Below, piece after piece: positions 25,584 to 34,263 of a stretch of DNA of 64,000 nucleotides. The translations under genes were made by a program, and so were the position numbers. Under the pieces are notes generated by a model that saw only the letters and a program-made list of their open reading frames with translations, was not told the DNA's origin and made no database searches. Numbering within the stretch: position 1 is the stretch's first letter; each line of letters opens with the position of its first letter. Source of the DNA: Bradyrhizobium sp. LHD-71 (GTDB lineage Bacteria > Pseudomonadota > Alphaproteobacteria > Rhizobiales > Xanthobacteraceae); NCBI RefSeq assembly GCF_031157255.1, contig NZ_JAVIFX010000012.1:62001-126000 (forward strand). Direction: 5' to 3'.

Positions 25584-26315
25584 ATGTTTAGTGCCTCTCG
25601 GATAGGTTGCGTCGGGGCTGTTTTCATGTCGCGCGTTCTCTGGTGCGGGCTGGTCAGGCTTGCGGTCGTGATGTCGGCGATCGTCGCAGCCGGCACGGCG
25701 AGCGCACAGGATCGGCGGCAAAACAGCCCGGGCGAGTTCGACTTCTACGTGCTGGCCCTGTCGTGGTCGCCCTCCTACTGCGCGGCAGCGCACGAGCGGG
25801 GCCGGCTCAGCCGGTCGCACCAGCTCCAGTGTGGCGGGCGGCCTTACTCGTTCGTCGTGCACGGGCTCTGGCCGCAATATGAGCGAGGCTTCCCGAGCTA
25901 TTGTCAGCAGCCTTCGCCTCGCCTGGACCGCCGTATCGTCTCCTCGATGCTTGATCTGATGCCTGCTCCCGGCTTGATCTACAACGAGTGGGACAAGCAC
26001 GGGACATGCTCCGGCCTGCAGCAGCGCGCGTATTTCGAGACCATCCGCAAGGCGCGCGCCGCGATCAAGATCCCCGAGCCGTTCATCGACCTCGCCGACT
26101 ATCAGATGGTCACGCCGGGTGACGTCGAAGACGCCTTCATCACGGCCAATCCCGGCCTCAGCGCGTCGGCCATCTCCGTCACCTGCGATGCGCGGCGCCT
26201 CACCGAAGTGCGCATCTGCGTGAACAAGGACCTGCAATTCCGCGCCTGTGATGAAGTCGATCGCAGGGCCTGCCGGCGCGAGAAAATCGTCATGCCGCCG
26301 ATGCGCGGTGGCTGA
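25584..26315 (+). CDS. Periplasmic ribonuclease T2 family protein
   Basis: A 243-residue RNase T2-type endoribonuclease, which cleaves single-stranded RNA through a 2',3'-cyclic phosphate. Both conserved active-site segments are intact: F-V-V-H-G-L-W-P-Q (CAS I) and N-E-W-D-K-H-G-T-C (CAS II), supplying the catalytic histidines, glutamate and lysine. Several cysteines fit the usual disulfide pattern. A signal peptide ends G-T-A-S-A-Q. The true start may be ATG 25626, which yields a more compact signal, rather than ATG 25584. It acts outside the cytoplasm. Confidence 0.88.
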   Translation: MFSASRIGCVGAVFMSRVLWCGLVRLAVVMSAIVAAGTASAQDRRQNSPGEFDFYVLALSWSPSYCAAAHERGRLSRSHQLQCGGRPYSFVVHGLWPQYERGFPSYCQQPSPRLDRRIVSSMLDLMPAPGLIYNEWDKHGTCSGLQQRAYFETIRKARAAIKIPEPFIDLADYQMVTPGDVEDAFITANPGLSASAISVTCDARRLTEVRICVNKDLQFRACDEVDRRACRREKIVMPPMRGG

Positions 26316-26389
26316 CCCGCAAAGCTGCCGCGCGGCGCCGGCTGCGAGGAGATCGCTGATCGCCCTGCATTCGTGTTACAGCGCTGCCC

Positions 26390-27280
26390 ATGAATTACCG
26401 ACACGCCTTCCACGCCGGCAACTTTGCCGACGTCGTCAAACACATCGTGTTGACGCGCGTGCTGGGCTACCTGCACGAGAAGCCGTCGGCCTTTCGTCTG
26501 ATCGATACCCACGCCGGCGCGGGTCGCTACGACCTCACCGGCGACGAGGCCCGGCGCAGCGGTGAGTGGCGGCATGGCATTGCGAAGCTGTTCGAGGCCA
26601 AGCTCGATGCGACCGCAGCAGGCTTGATCAAGCCGTATCTGGACATCGTCCGATCCTACAACGCCGACGGGGACCTCACGGTCTATCCCGGGTCGCCGCT
26701 GATCGCCCGGGCACTGCTCAGGCCGCAGGACCGGATGACGGCCTGCGAACTCGAACCTGGCGCGCATGCCGAGCTCGTCGCTGCGCTGCGCCGCGACCGG
26801 CAGGCACGGGTGGTCAAGATCGACGGTTGGGCCGCGTTGCCGGCCTACGTGCCACCACACGAGCGGCGCGGCGTCGTGCTGATCGATCCGCCGTTCGAGC
26901 AGGCGGACGAGTTCGACCGCCTCGCGTCCGGCTTCAAGTCCGCGTTCGCCAAGTGGCCGACTGGAATTTTCATGCTCTGGTATCCGCTCAAGGATGCCCG
27001 CGCCGCGGGCCAGCTTGGTCAGCGCGTGGCGGACGTGCTGGTGTCAGGCCAGGTGTCCGCAAACGCGTCCGCCCGCAAAGCGCTGGCCGAACGATACCTG
27101 GCAATCGAATTCCAGACCGGCAGCACAGTGCGTACGGACGGGCTGACGGCCGCGGGACTGATCGTCGTCAACCCGCCTTGGACGCTTGAGAGGGAGATGG
27201 CGGCAGTCGCGCCTGCTCTCGTCACGGCTCTGGGCACCGAGGGACGGGGACGCTTCCGGATAGGCGCTTACAATCCTTGA
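26390..27280 (+). CDS. rlmJ: 23S rRNA (adenine(2030)-N(6))-methyltransferase RlmJ
   Basis: A 296-residue SAM-dependent RNA methyltransferase that makes m6A2030 in 23S rRNA. Family features are the N-terminal M-N-Y-R-H-A-F-H-A-G-N-F-A-D-V-V-K-H, the SAM-site Y-x-D-T-H-A-G-A-G (here I-D-T-H-A-G-A-G), and the catalytic D-P-P-F-E. The length is normal for the family. It is followed at 284 bp by a cold-shock gene on the same strand. Confidence 0.94.
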   Translation: MNYRHAFHAGNFADVVKHIVLTRVLGYLHEKPSAFRLIDTHAGAGRYDLTGDEARRSGEWRHGIAKLFEAKLDATAAGLIKPYLDIVRSYNADGDLTVYPGSPLIARALLRPQDRMTACELEPGAHAELVAALRRDRQARVVKIDGWAALPAYVPPHERRGVVLIDPPFEQADEFDRLASGFKSAFAKWPTGIFMLWYPLKDARAAGQLGQRVADVLVSGQVSANASARKALAERYLAIEFQTGSTVRTDGLTAAGLIVVNPPWTLEREMAAVAPALVTALGTEGRGRFRIGAYNP

Positions 27281-27563
27281 GTGTGCCGGCCGCGCGCCGA
27301 GCGTGCGCCAACCGGCCTCACAAAAAAATGATGTCACCCATAGTCGCCCGCGCACAACCGTATTATGTTTTGCCGCATGGCTGGCTTTACGTTCCGCTTT
27401 CGCAAATGATCGCGGCGGAGTGACAAGGCTTTGGATGTCTCCCGGCGCACGCACGGTTTCGCCGCAGGAAACAGCCCTGTTGCCGATGCTTTCCGGGAGT
27501 GATGTCCGGTCGTGCCGTTGCGCGGGGGGCGCGCGGCAAAGCATGACGGGGAGGAGTTTCCCG

Positions 27564-27779
27564 ATGGCAATGACGGGGACAGTCAAGTTCTTCAACGGCG
27601 AACGCGGCTACGGTTTCATCAAGCCGGATGATGGCGGGCGCGATGTATTCGTTCACATCACGGCAGTCGAGCGAGCGGGACTGAAGGGACTGAACGAGGG
27701 ACAGCGGATAACCTTCGAAGTCGAGCCCGACAAGAAGGGCAAGGGACCGAAGGCGGTGAATCTCGTGATATCGCCTTAA
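27564..27779 (+). CDS. Cold-shock protein (CspA family)
   Basis: A 71-residue single cold-shock domain, an RNA/ssDNA chaperone. RNP1 is G-Y-G-F-I and RNP2 is V-F-V-H-I, after the typical T-G-T-V-K-F-F-N opening. ATG 27564 has GGGGAGGAG seven bases upstream; the frame is open to 27303, but that part is leader. The gap to rlmJ of about 280 bp leaves room for the long structured 5' leader known for csp genes. Confidence 0.93.
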   Translation: MAMTGTVKFFNGERGYGFIKPDDGGRDVFVHITAVERAGLKGLNEGQRITFEVEPDKKGKGPKAVNLVISP

Positions 27780-27815
27780 GTCCGCTGCACCTGCTGCGCA
27801 TTGCCGATGCAAGAT

Positions 27816-27837
27816 AATCCCGGACAAATCCGGGATT
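27816..27837. terminator. Hairpin between csp and the porin-like gene
   Basis: A perfect 9-bp stem (AATCCCGGA / TCCGGGATT) with a 4-base loop lies between two convergent genes. The T-run is weak on the + strand, so it could serve either or both transcripts. Confidence 0.6.
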
Positions 27838-27858
27838 CTCGTCCACCAGCTACGCGGA

Positions 27859-28476
27859 TCAGAACTTGTAGTTCACGCCAAACCGCACGACGCTGAAATC
27901 ATAGCTGTTCGGCATGCCGGTCACCATGAAATGGTTCTCGTTGAGACTGACGTAGAGGTATTCGGCCTTTACCGACCAGTTCTGCGTGAGGCCGATCTCG
28001 GCACCCGCGCCCAGCGTCCAGCCCGCGGTTGTGTTGGTTTCGGTGAGGTTCAGCACCTGGGCGCGGACGCTACCGAAGGCGAGACCGCCAGTGCCGTAGA
28101 TGAGGATATTATTCATAGCGAAGCCGGCGCGACCACGCAGCGTGCCGAACCATGGATTGGAAAATTTCCATGCCGCGAAGGTATCGCTGGCGCCGCTTGC
28201 CTGGATGTCCACTTCGCCGCCTAGCACGAATTGACCGAACTGCCAGTTGTAGCCGCCCTGAACGCCGCCGTTGAGGCCTGACGGTTCTGCCCTGTTCTGG
28301 GAGACGTCGCCCCACGCGTAACCGATGTTGCCGCCGACATAGGGGCCTGCCCAGCTGTAGCCGTTCAGCGGTTGCTCCACCGTGTAGGGGGCGCGATAGC
28401 CGTAGGGGTCGGCCGCCTGTGCGGACGTGACACCGATCAACACAAGCGCGATCGCGACGGTGAATTGGATACGCAT
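27859..28476 (-). CDS. Outer-membrane beta-barrel (Omp25/Omp31-like)
   Basis: A 205-residue eight-stranded outer-membrane barrel of the OMP beta-barrel family common in rhizobia. The signal peptide ends S-A-Q-A-A-D. Then come Y-S-W-A-G-P-Y-V-G-G-N-I-G-Y-A-W-G, repeated alternating strands such as G-G-V-Q-G-G-Y-N-W-Q-F, and the C-terminal F-G-V-N-Y-K-F ending in phenylalanine, as needed for BAM recognition. Its role is probably structural or adhesive. Start ATG 28476. Confidence 0.88.
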   Translation of the reverse strand: MRIQFTVAIALVLIGVTSAQAADPYGYRAPYTVEQPLNGYSWAGPYVGGNIGYAWGDVSQNRAEPSGLNGGVQGGYNWQFGQFVLGGEVDIQASGASDTFAAWKFSNPWFGTLRGRAGFAMNNILIYGTGGLAFGSVRAQVLNLTETNTTAGWTLGAGAEIGLTQNWSVKAEYLYVSLNENHFMVTGMPNSYDFSVVRFGVNYKF

Positions 28477-28819
28477 GTTACTTCTTACTTCCTCTGGAAC
28501 CCTGCCCCGTGAGCCTCAATTTGACGTGCGTTGGGGCGCTCGGAGTTCGAAGTTGTTCCGAGCTCCCTGCTGTCATGGCTAAAATTTATCGAGAGTTTTA
28601 AGTTAAGCATCCATTAAGCCGGCGAGAGCGGCGCACGATCGTCGTTAAGAGAGTTTTACTTGCAGTGTCGGGCGCAAGGGCGCGCTGGTGGTCCCTCGAC
28701 ACTCTCCAGAAACCGTCAGCAGTGGCGTCCGAACATGGTGATTTTTTGGTAAAAAATCCTGCGGAAGAGGCGTAGTCGGCGTCTGGCCGCAGCCATTGCA
28801 TGCGCTTAACTTGGGGACG
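28477..28819. other. Divergent intergenic region with an AT-rich palindrome
   Basis: About 340 bases between the divergent porin-like gene and uvrC, presumably holding both promoters. A perfect palindrome lies at 28740-28758. No gene is supportable. Confidence 0.6.
28740..28758. promoter_or_regulatory. AT-rich palindrome upstream of uvrC
   Basis: GATTTTTT and AAAAAATC are exact inverted arms around GGT. It is conspicuous in GC-rich sequence and lies about 60 bp before the uvrC start. It might be an operator or a terminator-like stem; no binding protein is implied by the sequence. Confidence 0.4.
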
Positions 28820-30910
28820 ATGAACGAGAGCACTGACGACCCTAAGACCCCGCACGAGCAGTCGTTTGAGAGAAACGGGACTGCCGGCGACATCGATCCT
28901 GCGACCACGGCCGTCGAGGAGGACGACGAGGCGCGCCTGCCGGAATCCCAGGATGAGCCCGTCGAGCCTGTCGAGGAAGGAACTCTCGCTTTCGGTCGGG
29001 CAGCGATCGCGCGCGCGGTGCGGCTCGCGCCGGCCTCGGCCGGCGTCTATCGGATGCTGAATGCCGCCGGCGACGTGCTCTATGTCGGCAAGGCCAAGAG
29101 CGTCCGCAAGCGTCTTGCCTCGTATGCGCGCCCGACCGGCAACGCCATCCGCATTTCCCGCATGATTGCGGCCACCGCGAATGTCGAGATCGTCTCGACC
29201 GCCACCGAAACCGAAGCGCTGCTGCTCGAAGCCAATCTCATCAAGCAGCTTCGGCCGCGCTTCAACGTGCAACTGCGCGACGACAAGTCGTTTCCGTACA
29301 TCCTTTTGACGGGTGATCACTGGGCGCCGCAGATCCTCAAGCATCGCGGCGCTCAGACGCGGCCCGGCAGCTATTTCGGTCCGTTCGCATCTGCCGGCGC
29401 AGTTGGGCGAACGATCACTGCTCTGCAGCGTGCATTCCTCATTCGCTCCTGCACCGATGCCTTCTTCGAAAGCCGGACGCGGCCATGCCTGTTGTACCAG
29501 ATCAAGCGCTGCTCGGGCCCATGCACGCGCGAGATCGACTTCACCGGCTACTCGGAGCTCGTGGGCGAGGCCAAGGACTTTCTGTCCGGCCGTAGCCGTG
29601 CCGTGAAGGAGCAGCTTGCGCGCGAGATGGAGCAGGCATCCGCCGGTCTGGAGTTCGAGCGTGCTGCGCTCTATCGCGACCGGCTGGCGGCGCTCTCTGC
29701 TGTGCAGGCCCAGCAGGGCATCAATCCGCGCACGCTCGAGGAAGCCGATGTGTTCGCGATCCATCAGGAGGGCGGCTATTCCTGCGTCGAGGTGTTTTTC
29801 TTCCGCACCGGCCAGAACTGGGGCAATCGCGCCTATTTTCCGCGTGCCGACCGTAGCTTCTCGGCGGCTGAGGTGCTCGGCTCGTTCCTCGCGCAATTCT
29901 ACGAGGACAAACCGCCGCCGCGGCTGGTGTTGCTCTCGCACGAGATCGACGAGCGCGAACTGCTGAGCGAGGCGCTTACCGCCAAGGCGGGCGTGAAGGT
30001 CGAGGTCAGCATTCCGCAACGAGGCGAGAAGCGCGATCTCGTCAACCACGCGCTGGCGAACGCGCGAGAGGCGCTCGGCCGCAAGCTTGCCGACTCGTCG
30101 TCGCAGATGCGTTTGCTTCAGGCGCTGGCCGTGACGCTCGGTCTGCCGCGCGTACCGAAGCGGATCGAGGTCTACGACAACAGCCATATCCAGGGCACCA
30201 ACGCGGTCGGTGCGATGATCGTCGCGGGCACCGAAGGCTTTGCGAAAAACCAGTACCGGAAGTTCAACATCCGTTCCGAAGCGCTGACGCCCGGCGACGA
30301 CTACGCGATGATGCGCGAGGTGCTCGAACGCCGTTTCAAGCGGCTTCTCAACGACGCGCCGCGCGCGCAACAGCCGGCGCCGCCAGCGACTGCACAAGCA
30401 ACGCCGGATGCTGCGACCGTAGCGGAGGACACGGCGCCGCAGGACGACGCACCGCAATGGCCGGATCTCGTAGTGATCGACGGCGGCCTGGGCCAGCTCA
30501 GCGCTGCCCGGGAGATCCTCACGACCCTGGGGCTCGCCGACGTGCCGCTGATCGCGGTCGCCAAGGGGCCGGAGCGTGACGCCGGTAAGGAAACAATTTT
30601 CCTGCCGGACCGGCCGCCGTTGAAACTCGAGCCGCGCGACCCGGTTCTCTATTTCATCCAGCGGATGCGCGACGAGGCGCATCGGTTCGTGATCGGATCG
30701 CACCGCAAGCTGCGGCATAAGGGCATCCGTGAGGCAGGCCTGCAGGAGATAGCTGGCATCGGGCCGTCACGTAAACGTGCTTTGCTGCATCACTTCGGAA
30801 CCCTGAAAGCGATCGAGCATGCCTCGGTTGCGGACCTTGCGAAAGTTCCGGGAATCAGCGCCGAGAGTGCACGTAGAATCTACGAGTTTTTTCATTCTGC
30901 GGCGGGTTAA
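28820..30910 (+). CDS. uvrC: Excinuclease ABC subunit UvrC
   Basis: A 696-residue nucleotide-excision repair nuclease that cuts on both sides of UvrB-bound lesions. A 60-residue acidic N-terminal tail precedes the GIY-YIG domain (A-G-V-Y-R-M-L ... [12 protein letters not shown]). The UVR UvrB-binding segment follows. The RNase H-like domain begins [13 protein letters not shown]. The C-terminus has two helix-hairpin-helix motifs ([18 protein letters not shown]). An Ala/Pro/Asp-rich loop of about 40 residues interrupts the nuclease domain before L-V-V-I-D-G-G. ATG 28820 follows GGGGACG and is preferred to TTG 28796. Confidence 0.96.
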   Translation: MNESTDDPKTPHEQSFERNGTAGDIDPATTAVEEDDEARLPESQDEPVEPVEEGTLAFGRAAIARAVRLAPASAGVYRMLNAAGDVLYVGKAKSVRKRLASYARPTGNAIRISRMIAATANVEIVSTATETEALLLEANLIKQLRPRFNVQLRDDKSFPYILLTGDHWAPQILKHRGAQTRPGSYFGPFASAGAVGRTITALQRAFLIRSCTDAFFESRTRPCLLYQIKRCSGPCTREIDFTGYSELVGEAKDFLSGRSRAVKEQLAREMEQASAGLEFERAALYRDRLAALSAVQAQQGINPRTLEEADVFAIHQEGGYSCVEVFFFRTGQNWGNRAYFPRADRSFSAAEVLGSFLAQFYEDKPPPRLVLLSHEIDERELLSEALTAKAGVKVEVSIPQRGEKRDLVNHALANAREALGRKLADSSSQMRLLQALAVTLGLPRVPKRIEVYDNSHIQGTNAVGAMIVAGTEGFAKNQYRKFNIRSEALTPGDDYAMMREVLERRFKRLLNDAPRAQQPAPPATAQATPDAATVAEDTAPQDDAPQWPDLVVIDGGLGQLSAAREILTTLGLADVPLIAVAKGPERDAGKETIFLPDRPPLKLEPRDPVLYFIQRMRDEAHRFVIGSHRKLRHKGIREAGLQEIAGIGPSRKRALLHHFGTLKAIEHASVADLAKVPGISAESARRIYEFFHSAAG

Positions 30911-31028
30911 CCCTTGAGGCAGCGGAATGGGTCGGTAGGCAACGATGTGTGGCCTTCGTTCTGGAGCATGAGCCGTGATAGACCTTGTGAAAGTTGACCG
31001 CGGCGGTGGAGACGTATTGGTAGGACGG

Positions 31029-31637
31029 ATGAAAGACACGGTCACCCGGGCGCCGGTCGATCGGTCTCTGGCGCTGCCCAATATTCTGACCTATTCGCGG
31101 ATTGCGGCCGTCCCGGTCGTGGTTGCCTGCCTGTTTGCCCAGTCGGTGCACGGCGGCCCGCTCTGGCTGCGCTGGGTGGCGCTGGCGATCTTTATCGCGG
31201 CCGGCGTGACTGACTTTCTCGACGGCTACTATGCCCGCACCCTGGGCCAGCAATCGGCCTTCGGCCGGATGCTGGATCCGATCGCCGACAAGCTGCTGGT
31301 GGCGTCCTGTCTCTTGATGCTGGCGATGGACGAAACGATCCGCGGCTGGACGCTGTGGGCGGCCATCATCATTCTCTGCCGCGAGATCCTGGTGTCTGGC
31401 TTGCGCGAGTATCTCGCCGCACTGCGCGTCAGCGTGCCCGTTACCAAGCTCGCGAAATGGAAGACGACGGTCCAGCTCGTCGCCATCGGCTTCCTGATCG
31501 CAGGTGAAGCGGGCGACGAGATCCTGCCATGGACCTCGCAGATCGGCATCACGCTGCTGTGGATTTCAGCGATTGTCACGCTCTACACGGGATGGGACTA
31601 CTTCCGTGCGGGCGCGCATCACATCATGTCGGAGTGA
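31029..31637 (+). CDS. pgsA: CDP-diacylglycerol--glycerol-3-phosphate 3-phosphatidyltransferase
   Basis: A 202-residue inner-membrane enzyme making phosphatidylglycerophosphate, the first committed step to phosphatidylglycerol and cardiolipin. The CDP-alcohol phosphotransferase motif is intact: D-F-L-D-G-Y-Y-A-R, then G, D and D in G-R-M-L-D-P-I-A-D-K. About five or six membrane helices. ATG 31029 with TAGGACGG upstream is preferred over the non-ATG start at 30975. It follows uvrC by about 120 bp and is followed by moaD after 4 bp. Confidence 0.94.
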   Translation: MKDTVTRAPVDRSLALPNILTYSRIAAVPVVVACLFAQSVHGGPLWLRWVALAIFIAAGVTDFLDGYYARTLGQQSAFGRMLDPIADKLLVASCLLMLAMDETIRGWTLWAAIIILCREILVSGLREYLAALRVSVPVTKLAKWKTTVQLVAIGFLIAGEAGDEILPWTSQIGITLLWISAIVTLYTGWDYFRAGAHHIMSE

Positions 31638-31641
31638 GGGT

Positions 31642-31893
31642 TTGCGCGTTCTCTATTTCGCCTGGGTTCGCGAGCGTATCGGTAAGGCCGAGGAAAGCGT
31701 CGAGCCGCCGGCGTCGGCGGCGACGGTCGCGGACCTGATCGCTTGGCTCGCCTCGCGCGGCGAGGAATATGCTCATGCCTTCGAAAAGCCCGGCGTAATC
31801 CGTGCGGCGATCGACAAGGTGCATGTCAAACCGGAGACGGCGATCCGCGGTGCGAAGGAAATCGCATTCTTTCCGCCGATGACCGGCGGCTGA
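31642..31893 (+). CDS. moaD: Molybdopterin synthase sulfur-carrier subunit MoaD
   Basis: An 83-residue ubiquitin-fold protein whose C-terminal G-G is thiocarboxylated to donate sulfur to precursor Z. It begins L-R-V-L-Y-F-A-W-V-R-E-R-I-G and ends P-P-M-T-G-G, both typical. The start is TTG 31642, just after GAGTGAGGG and 4 bp past the pgsA stop; no ATG fits. It is followed 19 bp later by moaE, its partner subunit. Confidence 0.93.
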   Translation: MRVLYFAWVRERIGKAEESVEPPASAATVADLIAWLASRGEEYAHAFEKPGVIRAAIDKVHVKPETAIRGAKEIAFFPPMTGG

Positions 31894-31912
31894 GAGCTGA
31901 TATAAGGCGCGC

Positions 31913-32380
31913 ATGAGCGCTCCCGTCACCATCCGCCTGCAGACCAGCGATTTCGACGTTGCCGCCGAGACCGCCGCGCTGACGCGCGGGCGCACCGACA
32001 TCGGCGCGGTCGTCAATTTCGTCGGTATCTGCCGCGGCGGCGAGGGCGAGGGTGCCATCTCGGCGTTGACGCTAGAACACTACCCCGGCATGGCCGAGGA
32101 GGAGATCGCGCGCCATGCCAACGAGGCGCTGGCGCGCTGGCCGCTGACCGGGCTGACGATCATCCACCGCTATGGTCGGCTCATGCCCGGCGAGAACATC
32201 ATGATGGTGCTCACCGCGTCGGCGCATCGCGCGGCGGCATTCGAGGCAGCGCAGTTCCTGATGGATTACCTGAAGACGGCCGCGCCATTCTGGAAGAGCG
32301 AGGAGCGCGCGTCCGGAGCGCGGTGGGTGGAGGCGACGCGAGAAGACGACGCAGCGGCGGCACGCTGGACGAAATCCTGA
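31913..32380 (+). CDS. moaE: Molybdopterin synthase catalytic subunit MoaE
   Basis: A 155-residue catalytic subunit. L-E-H-Y-P-G-M-A-E-E-E-I, I-I-H-R-Y-G and P-F-W-K-S-E are conserved, the lysine in the last being the catalytic residue. It forms the heterotetramer with MoaD that converts cPMP to molybdopterin. Its stop codon TGA overlaps the ATG of the next methyltransferase gene by one base, implying translational coupling. Confidence 0.96.
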   Translation: MSAPVTIRLQTSDFDVAAETAALTRGRTDIGAVVNFVGICRGGEGEGAISALTLEHYPGMAEEEIARHANEALARWPLTGLTIIHRYGRLMPGENIMMVLTASAHRAAAFEAAQFLMDYLKTAAPFWKSEERASGARWVEATREDDAAAARWTKS

Positions 32381-33396
32381 TGGCGAAGACGGCGAAAGTC
32401 GCCCGTCGCAAGGCCGCGACTGCAAAAAAGGTTTCGCGCCGCGCCGCGCCGACCTCCGCGGCGAAGGTGAGGCAGGCAAAGAAGAAGCCGATCAAGTCGG
32501 TTGTCGCCAAAACCCAACCGGCCACGGTCCTCGATCACATCCGGACTGCCGCCAGCCGTCTCAGGAAAGCGCGCGTGGTGTTTGCGCACGGCACGACCGA
32601 TCCGGTGGCGGAGGCTGCGTTCATCGTCGGCGAAACGCTGGGTCTCCGCCCTGACGCCATCGAAGACGCCTGCGATCGCCGGGTCACGAAAGCCGACAGT
32701 GCCAAGATCCGCGAGCTGGTGGAGCAGCGCGTTCGCACCCGAAAGCCGGCCGCCTACCTCCTCAATCGGATGTATATGCGCGGGCTGCCGTTCTACGTCG
32801 ATGAACGCACGATCGTGCCGCGGTCGTTCATCGGCGAGATCCTCGACGATCATTTTGGCGACGAAGCCAGCTTGCAGCTGCGCGACCCCGCAACGGTGAC
32901 GCGCGTGCTCGATCTTTGTACCGGCTCGGGCTGTCTGGCGATCCTCGCCGCCCGCGCATTTCCGAACGCCGTGATCGACGCCGCCGATCTTTCGGCCGAC
33001 GCACTCGCCGTAGCCCGACGCAATGTCATGGACCATGGGCTAGAGCGACGGATCCGTCTCGTGCAGGGTGACCTGTTCACGGCGCTCGGCGGCGAACGCT
33101 ACGACCTCATCATCTCCAACCCGCCCTACGTGGATGCGGAAGGCATGGCTGGCCTGCCGCGCGAATGCGCGTATGAACCGAAGATGGCATTCGACGGGGG
33201 CGCCGACGGCATCGCCCTGGTTCGCCGTATCCTGAGTGACGCCGGGGCACATCTCGACGATGACGGCGGCCTGTTGTGCGAGGTCGGCCGCTGCCGCCCG
33301 GCGCTTGAGGCGGCCTATCCGAGGATGCCGTTCCTCTGGCTCGACACGGAGGAATCGGAAGGCGAGGTGTTCTGGCTGGAGGCGAGCCAGCTCTAG
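32380..33396 (+). CDS. prmB: PrmB-like protein (glutamine-N5) methyltransferase
   Basis: A 338-residue class I methyltransferase of the HemK/PrmB group, which methylates glutamine of ribosomal protein uL3 in E. coli. The SAM motif is V-L-D-L-C-T-G-S-G-C-L-A-I-L and the catalytic N-P-P-Y is in I-I-S-N-P-P-Y-V-D-A-E-G. R-S-F-I-G-E-I ahead of the Rossmann domain matches PrmB rather than PrmC. The first 50 residues are a Lys/Ala/Arg-rich basic tail not found in the E. coli enzyme, perhaps for rRNA or ribosome contact. ATG 32380 overlaps the moaE stop. Confidence 0.9.
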   Translation: MAKTAKVARRKAATAKKVSRRAAPTSAAKVRQAKKKPIKSVVAKTQPATVLDHIRTAASRLRKARVVFAHGTTDPVAEAAFIVGETLGLRPDAIEDACDRRVTKADSAKIRELVEQRVRTRKPAAYLLNRMYMRGLPFYVDERTIVPRSFIGEILDDHFGDEASLQLRDPATVTRVLDLCTGSGCLAILAARAFPNAVIDAADLSADALAVARRNVMDHGLERRIRLVQGDLFTALGGERYDLIISNPPYVDAEGMAGLPRECAYEPKMAFDGGADGIALVRRILSDAGAHLDDDGGLLCEVGRCRPALEAAYPRMPFLWLDTEESEGEVFWLEASQL

Positions 33397-33435
33397 GTGC
33401 TAGGCTCCTCCCGCAGCAAACGAAGGGACATCTGC

Positions 33436-34206
33436 GTGGAGCAACGGTTCTCGTTTGACAGGACGGCCGATCTCTACGGCACCTCGCGTCCGATCTATCC
33501 GGAAGCCTTGTTCGACGAGATCGCGAACTTCGCCGATCTTGCCCACGATGATGCCGTCCTTGAGCTCGGATGCGGAACGGGGCAGGCGACGCGGGGTTTC
33601 GCGCGTCAGGGGTTGAGCGTCCTGGCGCTGGACCCGGGCGCCGAGTTGCTGCGCGTCGCGCGCCAGACTCTCGCAAGCTTCCACAGCATTGAATTCGTCC
33701 AGGCGACGTTCGAAGCGTGGCCGCCGCGGTCGGCCGCATTCAAGCTGGTCGCCTCGGCGCAGGCATTTCATTGGATTGCGCCTGACGTACGCTTCGTGAA
33801 GGCCGCCGAGGTGCTTGCGCCGAGGGGCACATTGGCGGTTTTCGGCAACGTTCCGGTCGGGCTTGACGCGGCGCTGCTTGCTGAATTTCGACGGGTTTAT
33901 GCAGCGCACGGCTTTCCGGAAACGAGTCCGCCCGAACGCTGGTATCTGCCGAGCGGGCCGATCGCGCAGTTATTCGCCGAGTCGGAACTGTTCGAACCCA
34001 CCGTTCACGCGAGCTTTGCCTGGAACAGGCTGTTTACGTCGTCGAGCTATGTCGCGTTTCTTCATACGCGCTCCGATCATCAGATGATGGAAGCCGTCAC
34101 GCGCGAGAAGCTGATCGCCGATATCGCCCAGGAAATTGTTGCGCATGGCGATGAGTTCGAGATGAACTACGAGACGCATCTCTATATGGCGCGCCGCGCG
34201 AGCTAG
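33436..34206 (+). CDS. Class I SAM-dependent methyltransferase
   Basis: A 256-residue methyltransferase of the UbiE/small-molecule type. It has V-L-E-L-G-C-G-T-G-Q-A-T-R-G (SAM motif I), L-A-L-D-P-G motif II and the S-A-Q-A-F-H-W-I segment seen in the trans-aconitate methyltransferase-like branch. The substrate is unknown. GTG 33436 is preferred because GAAGGGA lies about ten bases upstream and the product begins E-Q-R-F-S-F-D-R-T-A-D-L-Y, as in relatives; the frame opens at 33397 right after the preceding stop. Confidence 0.85.
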   Translation: MEQRFSFDRTADLYGTSRPIYPEALFDEIANFADLAHDDAVLELGCGTGQATRGFARQGLSVLALDPGAELLRVARQTLASFHSIEFVQATFEAWPPRSAAFKLVASAQAFHWIAPDVRFVKAAEVLAPRGTLAVFGNVPVGLDAALLAEFRRVYAAHGFPETSPPERWYLPSGPIAQLFAESELFEPTVHASFAWNRLFTSSSYVAFLHTRSDHQMMEAVTREKLIADIAQEIVAHGDEFEMNYETHLYMARRAS

Positions 34207-34263
34207 ATCTTTTTGTCGTCCCGGCCAAGCGAAGCGGCGTGGCCCAAGCGTAGACGTCTCGCG

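Noticed and set aside
28598-30718. A 706-residue minus-strand open frame over uvrC.
   Set aside because: It mirrors the codon bias of uvrC, has Arg/His-rich low-quality sequence and no domain, while uvrC is certain.
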